A stretch of DNA of 64,000 nt from Acanthosepion lycidas (GCA_963932145.1 OZ010599.1:42614542-42678541), one strand, 5' to 3'. Numbered from the stretch's first letter, positions 21,597 to 32,461 are shown. Program-made: numbers and translations. The notes: generated from the letters alone by a model not told the origin.

Positions 21597-21735
21597 ATCA
21601 CATTCGGCATGTACATCACACGCTTTAGTAGATCTGTGTTATATATCACATTCGGCGTGTAGATCACACGCTTTAGTAGATCTGTGTCATATATCACATT
21701 CGGCATGTAGATCCCACGCTGAAGTAGCATCTCTA
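21597..21735. repeat. 48-bp tandem repeat, three units
   Basis: Units start at 21597, 21645 and 21693, each beginning ATCACATTCGGC and including ATCACACGCTTTAGTAGAT. The first two are nearly identical and the third diverges at its end. Confidence 0.9.
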
Positions 21736-22690
21736 TTTTTCTGTTCTTAATTGTTTCTTTTTTGTTATAAATTGCTTTTAATAAATCTGCTTTTATCGTT
21801 ATAATAAAATGTATTATTTTTATTCAATATTGTTAAAAATAATAAAATAAAGCACGGTTTCTTTTTAATTGTGACAAAACGCATTACAGTCATTTTAGTA
21901 AATTATGCAGTGCCAATCATAAATAGAAGATGGATTATCTACCATAATAAGCTTAACCTGGGTTAGAAGACGTTTTTAAACTAATCTTCGATGTTGCTAC
22001 TAAATCCAGTCCAAAATATCGTACAATTTCTTTTGTGTTTAATCTCTGTGTGCCACATATAATTTCTATTATAAACGCCATTCACATTAGCGTTGCCTGA
22101 CAGGTCATGCAGAAAGACATATGATACCAAATCTTCTCAGCAATCCAACGCCATTCTCAATTTCTTTGCTATCTACAGTAAAGTGTTTTGAATAGTTTCA
22201 ATTTTATTCGGGATTTTCTTTGCATTTTTTTTTCTTTTTGATAGAAGCTTTTGGAATTTCATCAAGAAGCTTTAAGTGTCATTTTACATCAGGAATTTCC
22301 CCACGATGTGTGGAATTATTATTATTGTTTGTGTGCTATGTTTCCTGCTTTGTATCCTGTAGGGCCTGGTCCAAACTATGGTCCTTAGGCCCTATAGGAG
22401 AATTGTAATTTAATTGATGACACTTTTTTTTAGTATTTGGGATGTTCCTAGTAGGGCGAGTTTCTGGGCAACTTGTATGTTGATGTTACCTGGGACAATG
22501 TAAAATTGTCAATTCCTTTTCTTATCACACGATTTTCTTTTTCTTTTTCTTTAGCTTTGTTACTTGCCCTCTACATTTCTCCCTTCTCGTATTCTTTTCC
22601 TCTTCCTCTTCTCCCTTGCTTTTTTTAACTTTATTATGTGGAAAATAAGTGAGAGGAAGATAATTAATGGTTATATATGAAATATATTAC
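21736..22690. other. AT-rich DNA without a recognised gene
   Basis: No gene or family seen. A small imperfect hairpin TAGGGCCTGGTCC / GGTCCTTAGGCCCTA lies near 22361-22397. Confidence 0.45.
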
Positions 22691-22714
22691 ATACACAGAT
22701 GCGTTCTCTCTATT

Positions 22715-22737
22715 TCTCTCTCCCTCCCCTCCCCCCG

Positions 22738-22774
<37 letters not shown>

Positions 22775-22775
22775 G
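22715..22775. repeat. CT and TA microsatellites
   Basis: A (CT)n run followed by (TA)n. Confidence 0.9.
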
Positions 22776-22849
22776 TGCGTGTGTATATGTGTGTTTTATA
22801 TGCGCGGTATTTAGTAGAAAGTGCTCAATATCTGTGATAGAGCTAACAT

Positions 22850-22969
22850 ATTCAGTTGTATGGATATTAGTTTGCAACCCTGGGTTTCACGTTTTTGTCG
22901 TCATCAGATAAACTTTGATGATTGTAAAAGCGCGAAACCCAGTGTTACAAATTAATATCCATACAACTG

Positions 22970-22972
<3 letters not shown>
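22850..22972. mobile_element. Palindromic element, about 42-bp arms
   Basis: The left arm begins ATTCAGTTGTATGGATATTA (22850) and the right arm ends with its near-complement at 22972. The arms also share CTGGGTTTCACG-like sequence. The minus strand of the left half reads CTGATGACGACAAAAACGTG then AAACC, resembling a hammerhead core with one extra base. Confidence 0.65.

Positions 22973-23062
<90 letters not shown>
22973..23062. repeat. CT then TA microsatellite
   Basis: (CT)n from 22973, then (TA)n to 23060. Confidence 0.95.
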
Positions 23063-23063
<1 letters not shown>

Positions 23064-23114
23064 ATAAGCACTTTTACTCATAAATATAGCATATTTTAAA
23101 ACTATGTTTTATCA

Positions 23115-23116
23115 TC

Positions 23117-23205
<89 letters not shown>

Positions 23206-23206
23206 T
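23115..23206. repeat. ATCT then CT then TA microsatellite
   Basis: An (ATCT)n run passing into (CT)n and (TA)n. Confidence 0.95.
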
Positions 23207-23584
23207 ATATAACTACAACAATCAACCCCCAAATCGAATAAATAGCTTTAATTAAATTCTCAAACCAAAACAAAACTATTAAATAAGTGATATAAACAAA
23301 TTTTTACTACGTTAATAAAAACACCGATTAAAAAAAAAAAAAAAATAAAATAAATAAATGAAAGAAGAAACAAAAAATAAAAATAAATAAAAACAAGCAA
23401 AATAATTTAACCCAAATAAATAAATAAACGACTTCCGGTAAAATAACCGCCATAATAGACTACCCACAATGCACCACTGACCCGTATATATATAAATAGC
23501 CGAGAAAAATAACAGCGCACGTGGCCTGACGATTGCATATAGCATGAAACAGACTGTCGCCTCTAAGTGTTGACTTCTATATTC

Positions 23585-23588
<4 letters not shown>
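23207..23588. other. A-rich DNA without a recognised gene
   Basis: A/AAT-rich sequence. Nothing recognised. Confidence 0.45.

Positions 23589-23640
<52 letters not shown>
23589..23640. repeat. (TA)n microsatellite
   Basis: A pure TA run abutting the palindromic element that follows. Confidence 0.95.
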
Positions 23641-23644
<4 letters not shown>

Positions 23645-23765
23645 TTGGAATCAAATATAGATCAAATATGAACTGGAATCCGTCGGAATGATAAGATAAA
23701 GAACAAATATCTTATCATTCTGTCGGATTCTGATCCATATTTAATCTATATTTGATCTCAACTCA
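23641..23765. mobile_element. Palindromic MITE-like element
   Basis: The left arm TGAGTTGGAATCAAATATAG and onwards pairs with the right arm ending CTATATTTGATCTCAACTCA. The arms are about 58 nt with a few mismatches and a short centre (GATAAAGAAC region). It is non-coding. The centre word also appears inverted at 23857-23876. Confidence 0.65.
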
Positions 23766-23904
23766 TCTTGTCTGAACATGAAAACTACTTAAAAGCAACA
23801 TTTTATCCATCTATCTCTGATGAAACATGTTAGATTGCTAAATGTTTCCCATTTGTTCTTTATCTTATCATATATATGTGTTATATATACACAGTACAGA
23901 CTGG

Positions 23905-24140
23905 GTTCTATAGCTTTAGGTGGCAACCTATCTAGGAGAAGGATAACTTTGAATTCAAAACATTCGGAGGGTCGTTTGGGGAAGTTGTGACATATTGTGT
24001 ACCAGTTCTCTGCATTTGGCTTTTCCAAAAAGTGTGGTTGGTTCTGCACAAGTCATCATCACTACAATCAAATTATATTTGCAGGTAGTCTGGCTCTGTT
24101 CTAAGAAATGAGCTACTTGACCCTCATACCTTGAAAGTCT
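23905..24140 (+). repeat. SINE-A body and tail
   Basis: It shares TTTGAATTCAAAACATTCGG, AGGGTCGTTTGGGGAAG and ACTTGACCCTCATACC with 18810-19030. The tRNA-like head is absent. (TA)n follows its tail directly. Confidence 0.65.
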
Positions 24141-24141
24141 A

Positions 24142-24142
24142 G

Positions 24143-24208
<66 letters not shown>
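24142..24208. repeat. (TA)n microsatellite at SINE-A tail
   Basis: It starts within two bases of the SINE tail. Confidence 0.95.
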
Positions 24209-24211
<3 letters not shown>

Positions 24212-24231
24212 AGAAATTTTGGGGATTTGAA

Positions 24232-24365
24232 TAATCATTCATAGTAATTCATCGAGTCAAGAAGAAACCTCAACATAATGCAGCAATTAGAGGACGGGCG
24301 TTTCGTCTTAGTTGGGACTCCCCAACAGTGTGCATCCTCTACCGAGAATCGAACCCGGACCGTTA
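24232..24365 (-). repeat. SINE fragment with tRNA T-arm and hammerhead-like core
   Basis: The minus strand starts with a tRNA T-arm-like GGTCCGGGTTCGATTCTCGG, then GGGGAGTCCCAACTAAGAC, then GAAACGCCCGTC (24293-24304 complement), then CCTCTAATTGCTGCATTATG. The middle resembles hammerhead stem II (GUC/GAC), the GAAA core and a near-palindromic short stem III before a GUC site. The upstream CUGANGA element is degraded (CTGTTGGGGA). The 5' half of the tRNA is replaced by CACG repeats. Confidence 0.55.
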
Positions 24366-24370
24366 CGATA

Positions 24371-24378
24371 CACGCACG

Positions 24379-24416
<38 letters not shown>

Positions 24417-24430
24417 CACGCACGCACACG

Positions 24431-24474
<44 letters not shown>
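24371..24474. repeat. CACG/CA then TA microsatellite
   Basis: (CACACG) and (CA)n to about 24432, then (TA)n. Confidence 0.95.
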
Positions 24475-24475
<1 letters not shown>

Positions 24476-24954
24476 ATCGTTCGAAAAAAAATAGCTATAC
24501 AATATCAAGTATTGATGAAGGCTAAAGGTTTATTTCTGCTCCCACATATCAACTACACTAAAACCTAAAAATATGCTAATAATATATATTGTGTTTATGT
24601 GATACGTTTCTCAGAGCGTATTGATCCTATACAAAAGGGCCAGGAAGTGACATTTTGATCATAGGTTAAGCGCACAATTTGATTCTAGGCAGAAGTGCTG
24701 ATCTAATTACAGGTAATATATTATTATTATTATTATTATTATTAACTATTTATCTAACTCTTAACATCATTATTGTCACCGCACATCATTCTCCCATAAT
24801 CCATTAGAGTCTTAGGAGCAGCACATGTACTGTAGCCATGGCAGCAATGGTGTGTCCAGGGCAAGATAGCTTACTGGTGCTCATCCCACTTTAGGCTGAT
24901 TTTGAATTCACAGTTTTCATGATACTAGATTTGTTGCCACTGAAGCAAGAAAGC
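24475..24954. other. Unassigned DNA with (ATT)n
   Basis: It contains a TTA trinucleotide run at 24719-24745. No gene recognised. Confidence 0.45.
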
Positions 24955-25110
24955 CCAGTCTGCCTTATTATTTAACCCATGACTGGAGGAAGATGAATCC
25001 ATGCCTTTTCCATGATCATTATTACGAAGTGACCGAATCAGAATTAATCGGAATTTGAAATCTCCACGCCGAGTTCATTGTAAGTGCCGATAACCGCTGC
25101 ACTACAGCTT
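24955..25110 (-). repeat. tRNA-derived SINE head (SINE-A related)
   Basis: The minus strand has GTAGTGCAGCGGTTATCGGC (A-box-like), GAGATTTCAAATTCCGAT (B-box-like) and GGAAAAGGCATGGATTCATC, resembling the post-tRNA region GGGAAAGGTATGAATAC of the 36767 copy. Confidence 0.55.
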
Positions 25111-25349
25111 TTCTTTTTCTCGTTGTCTATTGGGCTTCCGCCATTCTATTACTTGTTTATTTACTTTTAGCATATTTCTTCTTCTTCTTCTTCTTCTTCT
25201 TCTTCTGCAGTTGGGAAAATATTTGATTATTAAATACCAAATCTACTTAATATGATAACCTAAAATTTCTTTGAGTAAGTTGCACATTGGAAATCAAAAA
25301 AGAAAAAAAAATATTAGTAGTCAAGAACTGATGAAAGTAAAATTAATTC

Positions 25350-26310
25350 AGTAAATATACAAAAATGGAAAGCGATGTAAGACAAGGATGTGTCTTCTCA
25401 CCAGATTTATTCAACCTATACAGCAAGACGATTCTGAGCGAATAGGAAGTCCTGGCTGCCACAATCTTAACATTATATATGCAGATGACACAGTGTTGAT
25501 AGCAGACACAAAAAGGAAGATGCAGGGACCCATACAGAAGTTAGTAAAGAAGTTAGAGAAGAAAGGACTAAAAATTAATTGTAAAATAGAACGTATAGTT
25601 GTCAGCAAAAAGAAGAGCCCAACATGCAAATTATAAATTGGAGATACCAAAATTAAGCAAGTACAAAAATTTAGATATCTGACAAGTGTTTTAACAGATG
25701 ACGGAAAATGTGACCCCGAAATCCGAAGTGCCTTTCCAAAAGCTAAGTAAAATATTAAGAAACGTGAAAATCTCATTAAACAAAGAGCACTGAACTGTTA
25801 CGTAATGTCAGTCCTCCAATAGAGCAGTGAATACTGGATATTCACACAGATAATTAAGAAGGGACCTGAAGCAACAATATATGTTTCTACTGGATGATGA
25901 GAATACCTTGGGCTGAACATGTGAGAAATGACGAAGTTTTAGAGAAAATAGAAACAAAAAGGTGATATGTTAGGTTGGTGCAAAAATGATGACGTAATAA
26001 TGTCGTTTTTTGACGTATTTTTTAACGTCAAAAAACGACATTATTACGTCATTATTTTGCACCAACCTAATACTTACACATTGAAATTTCTAGGGCACAT
26101 AATGTGGATAGAGGACTTAGATAGGAGATTAAAGGCAAGTGGGGCAAGGGAAAGCAGTGAATAACCTACCTAACGAATGCTTGTGTAAAAATGGTTGGCA
26201 GAACAGGGATTAGGAGAGATAGCAAAAAAATAAAATTTAATAAGAGCTACAAAGGACAGGAAATTGCGGAGATCCATGATCACCCACGTCCTGAAGGGAC
26301 ACAGTACATA
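25350..26310 (+). pseudogene. RTE-like LINE reverse transcriptase relic, interrupted
   Basis: The translation gives the second half of an RTE-type reverse transcriptase: RMCLLTRFIQP, IYADDTVLIADTKRK with the catalytic YADD near 25477, EKKGLKINCK, IGDTKIKQVQKFRYL, LNCYVMSVLQ and, after the insertion, FLGHIMWIEDLDRR and ITHVLKG. Frameshifts and stops are frequent. A 101-bp palindromic MITE (25970-26070) splits it. The endonuclease and first half of the RT are absent. The same family is at 57545-60065 on the minus strand. Confidence 0.75.
25970..26070. mobile_element. MADE1-like palindromic mariner MITE, copy 1
   Basis: Ends are TTAGGTTGGTGCAAAAAT and its complement; the arms are about 47 bp, nearly perfect, with an 8-bp centre. 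The end sequence closely resembles that of the mammalian mariner-derived MITE MADE1. It lies inside the RTE relic. TGACGTAA / TTACGTCA words occur in the arms. A near-identical copy is at 43437-43538. Confidence 0.85.
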
Positions 26311-26357
26311 GATGAATAAGTTACAGACAGAATAGAACAATTAATGATTCTTCGCTC

Positions 26358-26399
<42 letters not shown>

Positions 26400-26412
26400 A
26401 CACACACACACA
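26358..26412. repeat. TGTC, CT and CA microsatellites
   Basis: Three adjacent simple repeats. Confidence 0.9.
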
Positions 26413-27327
26413 TACTTCTCGTTATTGTTCATATATAGCTGTTTATACTTCTACTGTAAATATTATTGTGGTTCATCTTTTAAATTCTATGATTTCTTGA
26501 GATCTGGTATTAGAAGCCTGCGATTTTGGTAATTACTATGTGTTCATTCTTTTGTTTGCCTATTCGTTTGTTTCATCGCTCTTCGGTGTTAAGGAAAAGT
26601 CAATAAGTAGCGAACTGACAAATCAGTGTCGTCCATGTTAACCTTCAAAAGAATCTACACAAAGGAAAAGAAGATAGAATGTGAACAGCTTTGACCTTGA
26701 ATTGAGACCTTATGACTGACTATTGTTGTTCATGGTAAGATAAAAGAGAACGGGTTTGTATTTCAAAACATATTTGTTGCAAAAAAAGAAAAAAAAAGAA
26801 CCAAAAAACACAACCCAGGACATTTCCCACAAAAGTCGCCAAGGTAACGAAACAAATCGCCATAAAACGGATAATTAAAAAATTTCTCAGTTTTCGAGAC
26901 GCGGACTTAATAAACATGTGGGTAGAATACACTGATTTTTATTGTTGTGTTTGTTGTTAGTGTTATTATTATTATTTTTCAATTTTATTTCCTTTGATTT
27001 CTGGTGTATACTCATTTTCTCCGGGTCCCAACCAGAGACCTAAGATCAGAAATGGCATCATGACATTTTCCACTGAGCATTTTTTGAAGAAAAAACTATG
27101 ATCACACATATTTTACACAGATAAAGCCCTTGGTAAGGTGTGAGCTATACTTGTGAGTACAATTTTTTATATTTCTTTGAGGCTTGGATTACTAGAGATC
27201 CCTTCAATGAGTCTATCGGAACCTTTTTCAATGAAACCGAGGGATCCAACTACAACTAGAATGATGTCCTTACGTGCAACATTTTTGAGATTTCGATTTC
27301 AAGGTCCTTGTATTTTGATAGTTTTTA

Positions 27328-27370
<43 letters not shown>

Positions 27371-27425
27371 GAAAGTTCTAAGAATTACAAGACTCAGATA
27401 AGTTCAAACATTAAGGATATTTTTT
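26413..27425. other. AT-rich DNA without a recognised gene
   Basis: It contains an (ATT)n run at 27330-27370. Otherwise nothing assignable. Confidence 0.45.
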
Positions 27426-27429
27426 AAAA

Positions 27430-28185
27430 TATTTTTTAATCATTTCACCTCAAGGAAGGCAATAAAGCCACTAGGACGCAGTAAGTTACTGAGAAGTGTT
27501 AGAGAATATCACAAAAAAACTACTATTATTAACCCTAGAAAACTAACCATCAATTAAAGTTACACCACTACTAACCATGGGTATATCATACCCGATTTTG
27601 AAAATATCAAAAATATATTAAATATAAATCTTTATTTGACATATTTTACATGCAGGCACTTCATTGGGGTAACATTAATAGGAACGGAAAAACATTATTT
27701 AGGTAAGAAAATCAGGTACTGAAAATTGTAATTAAAAATAGGAAAATTTGTGCTGGGTACTATATACCCATGGTTAGTGTTCTAGGGTTAAGCATTGAGG
27801 ACTCTAAAAGAATAAGAATTAAGGAGCCAGAAAGTAACGATTGACATTGCCTACAAATTTATGAAAATCAAAGTTGACTGGGAAGCAAGAAGCCGGAAGA
27901 GAGTTCCACAAGCGACAAGTGCGATAAAAAAAATTGTTAGCATAGAACTTACGGTTAAATCTACCCATTTCAACTGTAAACTGATGAGACCTTGCCGCCA
28001 ATCTAGCACTGCGCTTAAATTCATAAAGTCTAGGTACCATAGGAGAAAGTTGAGAACAGTTACCATGACAGTATAGAAAAAAAAACACAGGGAAGCTACG
28101 TTACGGCGGTGGGAGAGGGACTGAATCCAAGATGCCGGACCAATAACATTGCAGATTCTCCTTTGGATTTTACCAAGAATCTCTA
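27430..28185 (-). pseudogene. Jockey/CR1-like LINE C-terminal relic, interrupted
   Basis: The minus-strand translation runs KIQRRICNVIGPA (about 28150), NVASLCFF, a YEFKRSARLAARSHQFTVE block, CRLWNSLPASCFPVNFDF and GNVNRYF, then a non-coding tail. A piggyBac-type MITE (27533-27787) sits in the tail; the paralogous copy at 28600-28935 shows the uninterrupted site. Confidence 0.75.
27533..27787. mobile_element. piggyBac-type MITE, TTAA-flanked
   Basis: 255 bp starting CCCTAGAAAACTAACCAT and ending with the complement of CCCTAGAACACTAACCAT, flanked on both sides by TTAA (27529-27532 and 27788-27791). Internal copies of CCATGGGTATAT add subterminal repeats. It is non-coding. CCCTAGA ends and a TTAA target are characteristic of piggyBac. 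Confidence 0.88.
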
Positions 28186-28263
28186 AATATATAGCAGTAG
28201 CACCAGATCACTGAATCTAAATGTGTACTACAGAGTCTCGGGATTGAACCTTGTCACTAAATC

Positions 28264-28277
28264 AAATACACACACAC

Positions 28278-28365
<88 letters not shown>
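28264..28365. repeat. CA / CATA / (TA)n microsatellite
   Basis: CA units pass into CATA and then a long TA run. Confidence 0.95.
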
Positions 28366-28367
<2 letters not shown>

Positions 28368-28598
28368 CAGCAAAAAACAAAATTACCCCAACATGAGTAT
28401 AGTCTATTGCAAGCGGGTCTGAACCCAGCCGTCTTCAGCTCTTAAGTGCTTGTTTTGAAGTAGGGATTTGAATTTATTTTCAATATCAGTCCTCTTCCTA
28501 GAGACGCCTTGTTTATGATAGTGAGCTGACCATACCTACAGATCTTTTGTCCTTTTTAATTCGTGCTCGGCTTGTTTACACTTTTTTGTTTTCAGTTA
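28366..28598. other. Unassigned DNA
   Basis: Contains GGTCTGAACCCAGCCGTCTT. No family assigned. Confidence 0.4.
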
Positions 28599-28599
28599 T

Positions 28600-28935
28600 T
28601 TCACCCCAGCAAGGGGGTTACTGAGTGTTAGAAAACATGAGAAAAGCTACTATTAAGGAGAGGAGACAATAAAAGACCAAGAATTAAGAAAACAAAAGAT
28701 ATCGATTGACATTGCATTAAAATTTTTGAAGATCAAAGTTGGCCAGAAAGCAAGAAACCGGAAGAGAGTTCTACAAGCGAGAAGTGCGATAGAAGAAACT
28801 ATTAACATAGAACTTACAGTTATATCTATCCATTTCAACTGTAAACTGATGAGACCTTGCCGCCAATGTAGTACTGCGCTTAAAATCATAAAGTCTAGGT
28901 ACCATAGATGAAAATTTATCAGATACTTTAAGACT
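28600..28935 (-). pseudogene. Jockey/CR1-like LINE C-terminal relic
   Basis: The minus-strand frames give YLDFMILSAVLHWRQGLISL in one frame and ACRTLFRFLAFWPTLIFKNF in the same. It is parallel to 27819-28088 with the same tail. The tail has the empty TTAA site at about 28653 that is filled by a MITE in the neighbouring copy. Confidence 0.7.
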
Positions 28936-29124
28936 AAATTGAGACTCAAATTATTTTTAATGCAATTCAACATTAATAACTGAAATTTCTAACTCCCTAG
29001 GGCTTATGGCTATTGTTTCACCATGAAATAAAGCTCAAACTTGAGAATTTATTAAGTATGACCAGGAACAGAATTAATTATCTGATGCTAAAAAAATAAA
29101 GAAAAGAAAAGAGGTGTAATCATG

Positions 29125-29557
29125 TTGGTTTGATTACCGTTTACTTGGTTCACGGAGCTGGAGGACGACGAAGAATTGAATAAAAGAGTTCACTAAATGG
29201 AATTGATAAACACGCGTGCAGTACTGATAACTTCGATGGCGAAGAATGAATTTAAAGAAAAATATAAGAAAACAACTCATAATTTAAATAAGATAAACTC
29301 ACCTATCATTGTGTGTGATCCGCCCTCAATAAGTAATTATATCCAAATTTTATTTAATTACAATTAATGGTGGATGAAGTAGCAAGAATAGTTCAGTTAT
29401 GGTGATCCGATTGTTCAATGAAGCCTTGGGTGTACTTGTCAAAATATTGTGATGAGATTTCATCACTATTCTAGTTAATTAAGTCTATTTCACTTAGCCA
29501 ATGGTTATGTTCAAGTCGTTGTCTACCTCTTGTACCTGTAAACGGTAGTCAAGCCAT
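29125..29557. mobile_element. Inverted-repeat element, unassigned
   Basis: Ends TTGGTTTGATTACCGTTTAC (29125-29144) and the near-complement GTAAACGGTAGTCAAGCCAT (29538-29557) with 2-3 mismatches enclose about 390 bp of non-coding DNA. No target duplication was identified. Confidence 0.5.
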
Positions 29558-29584
29558 CGTTTTCTTTTTAATTGTATTTTCATC

Positions 29585-29795
29585 GGAAGGTGTACGTAGG
29601 TGCATCTGTTAGTCTGTCGCCTGATGATAAAAAGGTATTTATTTGCATGTAACAAATATTTCTTTTTCAACGTAATTTTTTCCTTGTCAATGCACTTCTT
29701 AACATCGAACAGTGAAAGTTTCAGATAAAAATCATTTAATGACTATGTTAGGCGACGGATTTATTGATCCAACCTAAGAGAACAAAGGGGTTATT
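29585..29795. repeat. Dispersed repeat, copy 1 (partner 41620-41830)
   Basis: It shares ACAAATATTTCTTTTTCAAC, CCTTGTC..TG and GTGAAAGTTTCAG...AAAATC words with 41640-41830. Both end near TTAGG.GACGG..TTATT. Family unknown. Confidence 0.5.
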
Positions 29796-29853
29796 AAATA
29801 AGATTAGACAAAATATTGATTGCAAATTGAAGTTATGTGATAAGAAATTGTTA

Positions 29854-30438
29854 TACAGGGTGGGCCAAAAGTAGATTTACAGTTGTTTCTCTATTTGTTC
29901 CAAGTTTCCACAGCTCAGAACCAGAGCTGATTTCACCGAACTGTTATTTCAGCAAGATAGAGTACCTCTTCATTATGCTTTTGTAGTAAGGGACTACTTT
30001 AACCAAACCTTGCCTCAGCGTTGGTTCTGACGAAGGAGTAGCATCAAATGGCCACCACATTCCTAAACCAATGGCTTTCTCTTTTTTTTAGGGGGGTGTA
30101 GTAAACAACAATGTTTATGGGAGAAATTCCCACACAGTGGACAATTTAAAAGAGTACGTCCCAGAAGAATTTATTGAAATTGATGCAGATCGGCATGTAA
30201 CTGTATGTCATAGTATTCTGGAGAGGTTCGAGGAATATGTCAATGTTGAAGGAGGACATTTTGAACACTTCAGAGATTAAACTGTACTAAAAAAATGTAA
30301 GTAAAGTGTTAAACAAATGTACATAAACCGTTTGGTACAAATATAATTGCAACAAATAAATATATATGCAATAAAATGTTTCTTAAAAATGGAAAGTGCA
30401 TTCCTACTAAGTATAAGCCTACTTCTGACCAACCCTGT
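29854..30438 (+). mobile_element. IS630/Tc1/mariner-like element, internally deleted
   Basis: Imperfect terminal repeats ACAGGGTGGGCCAAAAGTAG (29854) and the complement of ACAGGGTTGGTCAGAAGTAG (ending 30438) flank a transposase remnant. Its plus-strand frame reads LFQQDRVPLHYAFVVRDYF, containing the second catalytic Asp, then fragments equal to KWPPHS and a C-terminal NVEGGHFEH. The N-terminal DNA-binding part and the first catalytic Asp are missing. Stops are frequent. Confidence 0.7.
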
Positions 30439-30730
30439 AGACTAGTGTACCCGTACCCTAAAAAATGACGGCAATTGTTAGAAAGTTTTAATAGTGAAAT
30501 GCATTTAAGCAAAAGTCTTGAAACAATGTATTGAAATTCAACAAAGTGGAGATAAAGAATTCACAACTAAAATAGGGGCCAATGAACCATCTAATTATTC
30601 AGTCCCCTTTATACATGTTAGATGTTCAATGGTGTCTATGGTTCGTTCATTACTCCTGCTATTATATAAATCGATTTTTATTAAATATCTTTGCATGTTA
30701 GAAATTCTCTGTGTTTAATATAACAGTAAA

Positions 30731-30892
30731 ATGGAAATATCTCTCGGAAGAAAAAAATCAACAAGACGGCAAAGACAGCGACGACAAAGCCTATTTCAAT
30801 ACCAAGTTGAAACAAGACGATCACTTAATAGACAAATATATCTGAGTGCCTCAAATGAAAGGCTTGAACAAATAAGACTGCAATCTAAGTAA
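30731..30892 (+). CDS. Small basic ORF, unknown (doubtful)
   Basis: A 53-codon open frame, Arg/Gln-rich: it begins MEISLGRKKSTRRQRQRRQS and ends ERLEQIRLQSK. The composition and the SASNERLEQIRLQ phrase faintly recall the RQRE-rich N-terminal repeats of Helitron-like proteins, but the match is weak. It could be noise; no helicase follows. Confidence 0.2.
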   Translation: MEISLGRKKSTRRQRQRRQSLFQYQVETRRSLNRQIYLSASNERLEQIRLQSK

Positions 30893-32120
30893 CGTAGGAG
30901 TAAAGGAACTGATTAATTAAAAAGTTCATTTTGCTCGGGAACTAATTTTGTTTAAATGCAGATGGATATTTTATTTGTATAGATTATTAAAACGGCTAAA
31001 GGAAGTAATCACTCATAGATTTACTAACTTAAGTTGATTTTGACCCCCTTCCCACTACAGATGCGAAAGGAAGTATGTAAATAAATACACAAAAAATATA
31101 TCAATAAATACACATTGATAATTATTATATGGTTTGATTTCATGGGATAATTTATTTAACTGTCCGCATATTCTAAAATGAGAGTTAAAATACATGGTTT
31201 CTTTTGTGGGTGAAAGAGACTGCTTAGTTCACGTAAAGTAAGAATTTATATAATTTTATTTTAACAACCTGTTCAGTGAAAAATTACCTTAAATGTGGTA
31301 TTTATTTAAATTCTAAATTTTGAAGTTAAAGACAATATAGGCTCAGATGCAGCCTCGAACGGGAATTAAATTGCTTTCCCTGTTTTACGTTCGCCCGCAT
31401 CCATTTAAAGTGATATATAATAATAATGATATATTAAATAGTGTGATATATGATGCGGTTTTCTTATGAGATTATTCTCTATTATTTCTTGGTTGATAAC
31501 GTACTTCGTTTCTAGATGTTATTTTAAAATGCGCAGCAGGCGACAATGTCAAGTTGACAGGATACACCAATCAAAATAGTGACTCAATTTGAAAAAGATC
31601 AGCGTTCGTTCTACGGATATGACTGATTCTATGTTTTCCTGTAATTAAAAACAGCTGAATCATTGTCAGCAATGGTGGTGGGGATATCGATGTCGAGCCA
31701 TGGTTTATTCATAGACTTCTAAGTATTTTAATAAGCCATTACACATGGGGGCGAGACAAAAAAGATTAAAGATATTCTTTGGAATAAGCGACCGGCAAAA
31801 ATAAATAAATAAATAAAATAAAATAATAAAATAGGACAATAGCTGAACCAAGCAAGACCAAAACTAAACAAAATCTGACGAAAAAAGCTTCTCAACAAAT
31901 ACCTTAATTTTTTTGATGACTGAATATATTCTTACTAATTTTGATTTTTTTTTCTAATAAAAATAGATCGTGATGTTTAAAAAATTCCATTGGATACCAC
32001 AGTTCAGAAAGTTGTTTTTAGCTTTTTTTTCTGATGTTTAATGTTGTAAAATTAAGTCTTACAGAAATTCTTTAACAAATATCTTTATATTATTTTCCGA
32101 AATGCATAATTTCAACAAAT
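30893..32120. other. AT-rich DNA without a recognised gene
   Basis: Nothing assignable. An AAAT run lies near 31800-31835. Confidence 0.45.
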
Positions 32121-32125
32121 TTAGT

Positions 32126-32155
32126 CTGATGAAGTCCTGAAGGTCTTAATGCGTC
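32126..32155 (+). ncRNA. Hammerhead-ribozyme-like core (degraded)
   Basis: CTGATGA, then AGTCCTGAAGG (stem II-like), then TCTTAATGCGTC. The canonical layout is CUGANGA, stem II, GAAA, short stem III, UH. Here the GAAA box has decayed to TTAA while the AATGCGTC end is kept. It resembles the motifs at 45265-45402. Penelope-like elements are known to carry hammerheads, and a Penelope fragment lies 0.5 kb away. Unlikely to be active. Confidence 0.4.
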
Positions 32156-32399
32156 AGAAGTAAACTTTTCTCACTTCGTCATACACTTTCCCCATCATTG
32201 TTCTTGATATATCAAAATATATATTGTTTCGTTATCTCATTGTTAAATATATTTTTCAAAAATTATTGTTTGGGCGTCTTAATGTAACCGAAGATCCGGC
32301 ACTAAAGTTTTTGACGGTGTCTTAAACTTTTAAAATAAATTAATTCAACACGTGAAGGATTTTGCATGTTTTATAGAAAAAATCATTCAGAAAAGGAGA

Positions 32400-32425
32400 G
32401 AAAAATATATTTCTGCGATTAGCTG

Positions 32426-32461
<36 letters not shown>

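Noticed and set aside
21597..21735. CRISPR-like array
   Set aside because: The three units are contiguous tandem copies without variable spacers, in a eukaryotic context.
30731..30892. Helitron replication protein
   Set aside because: Only a short Arg/Gln-rich frame is present; no Rep or helicase motifs and no Helitron end hairpin. Kept only as a doubtful small ORF.
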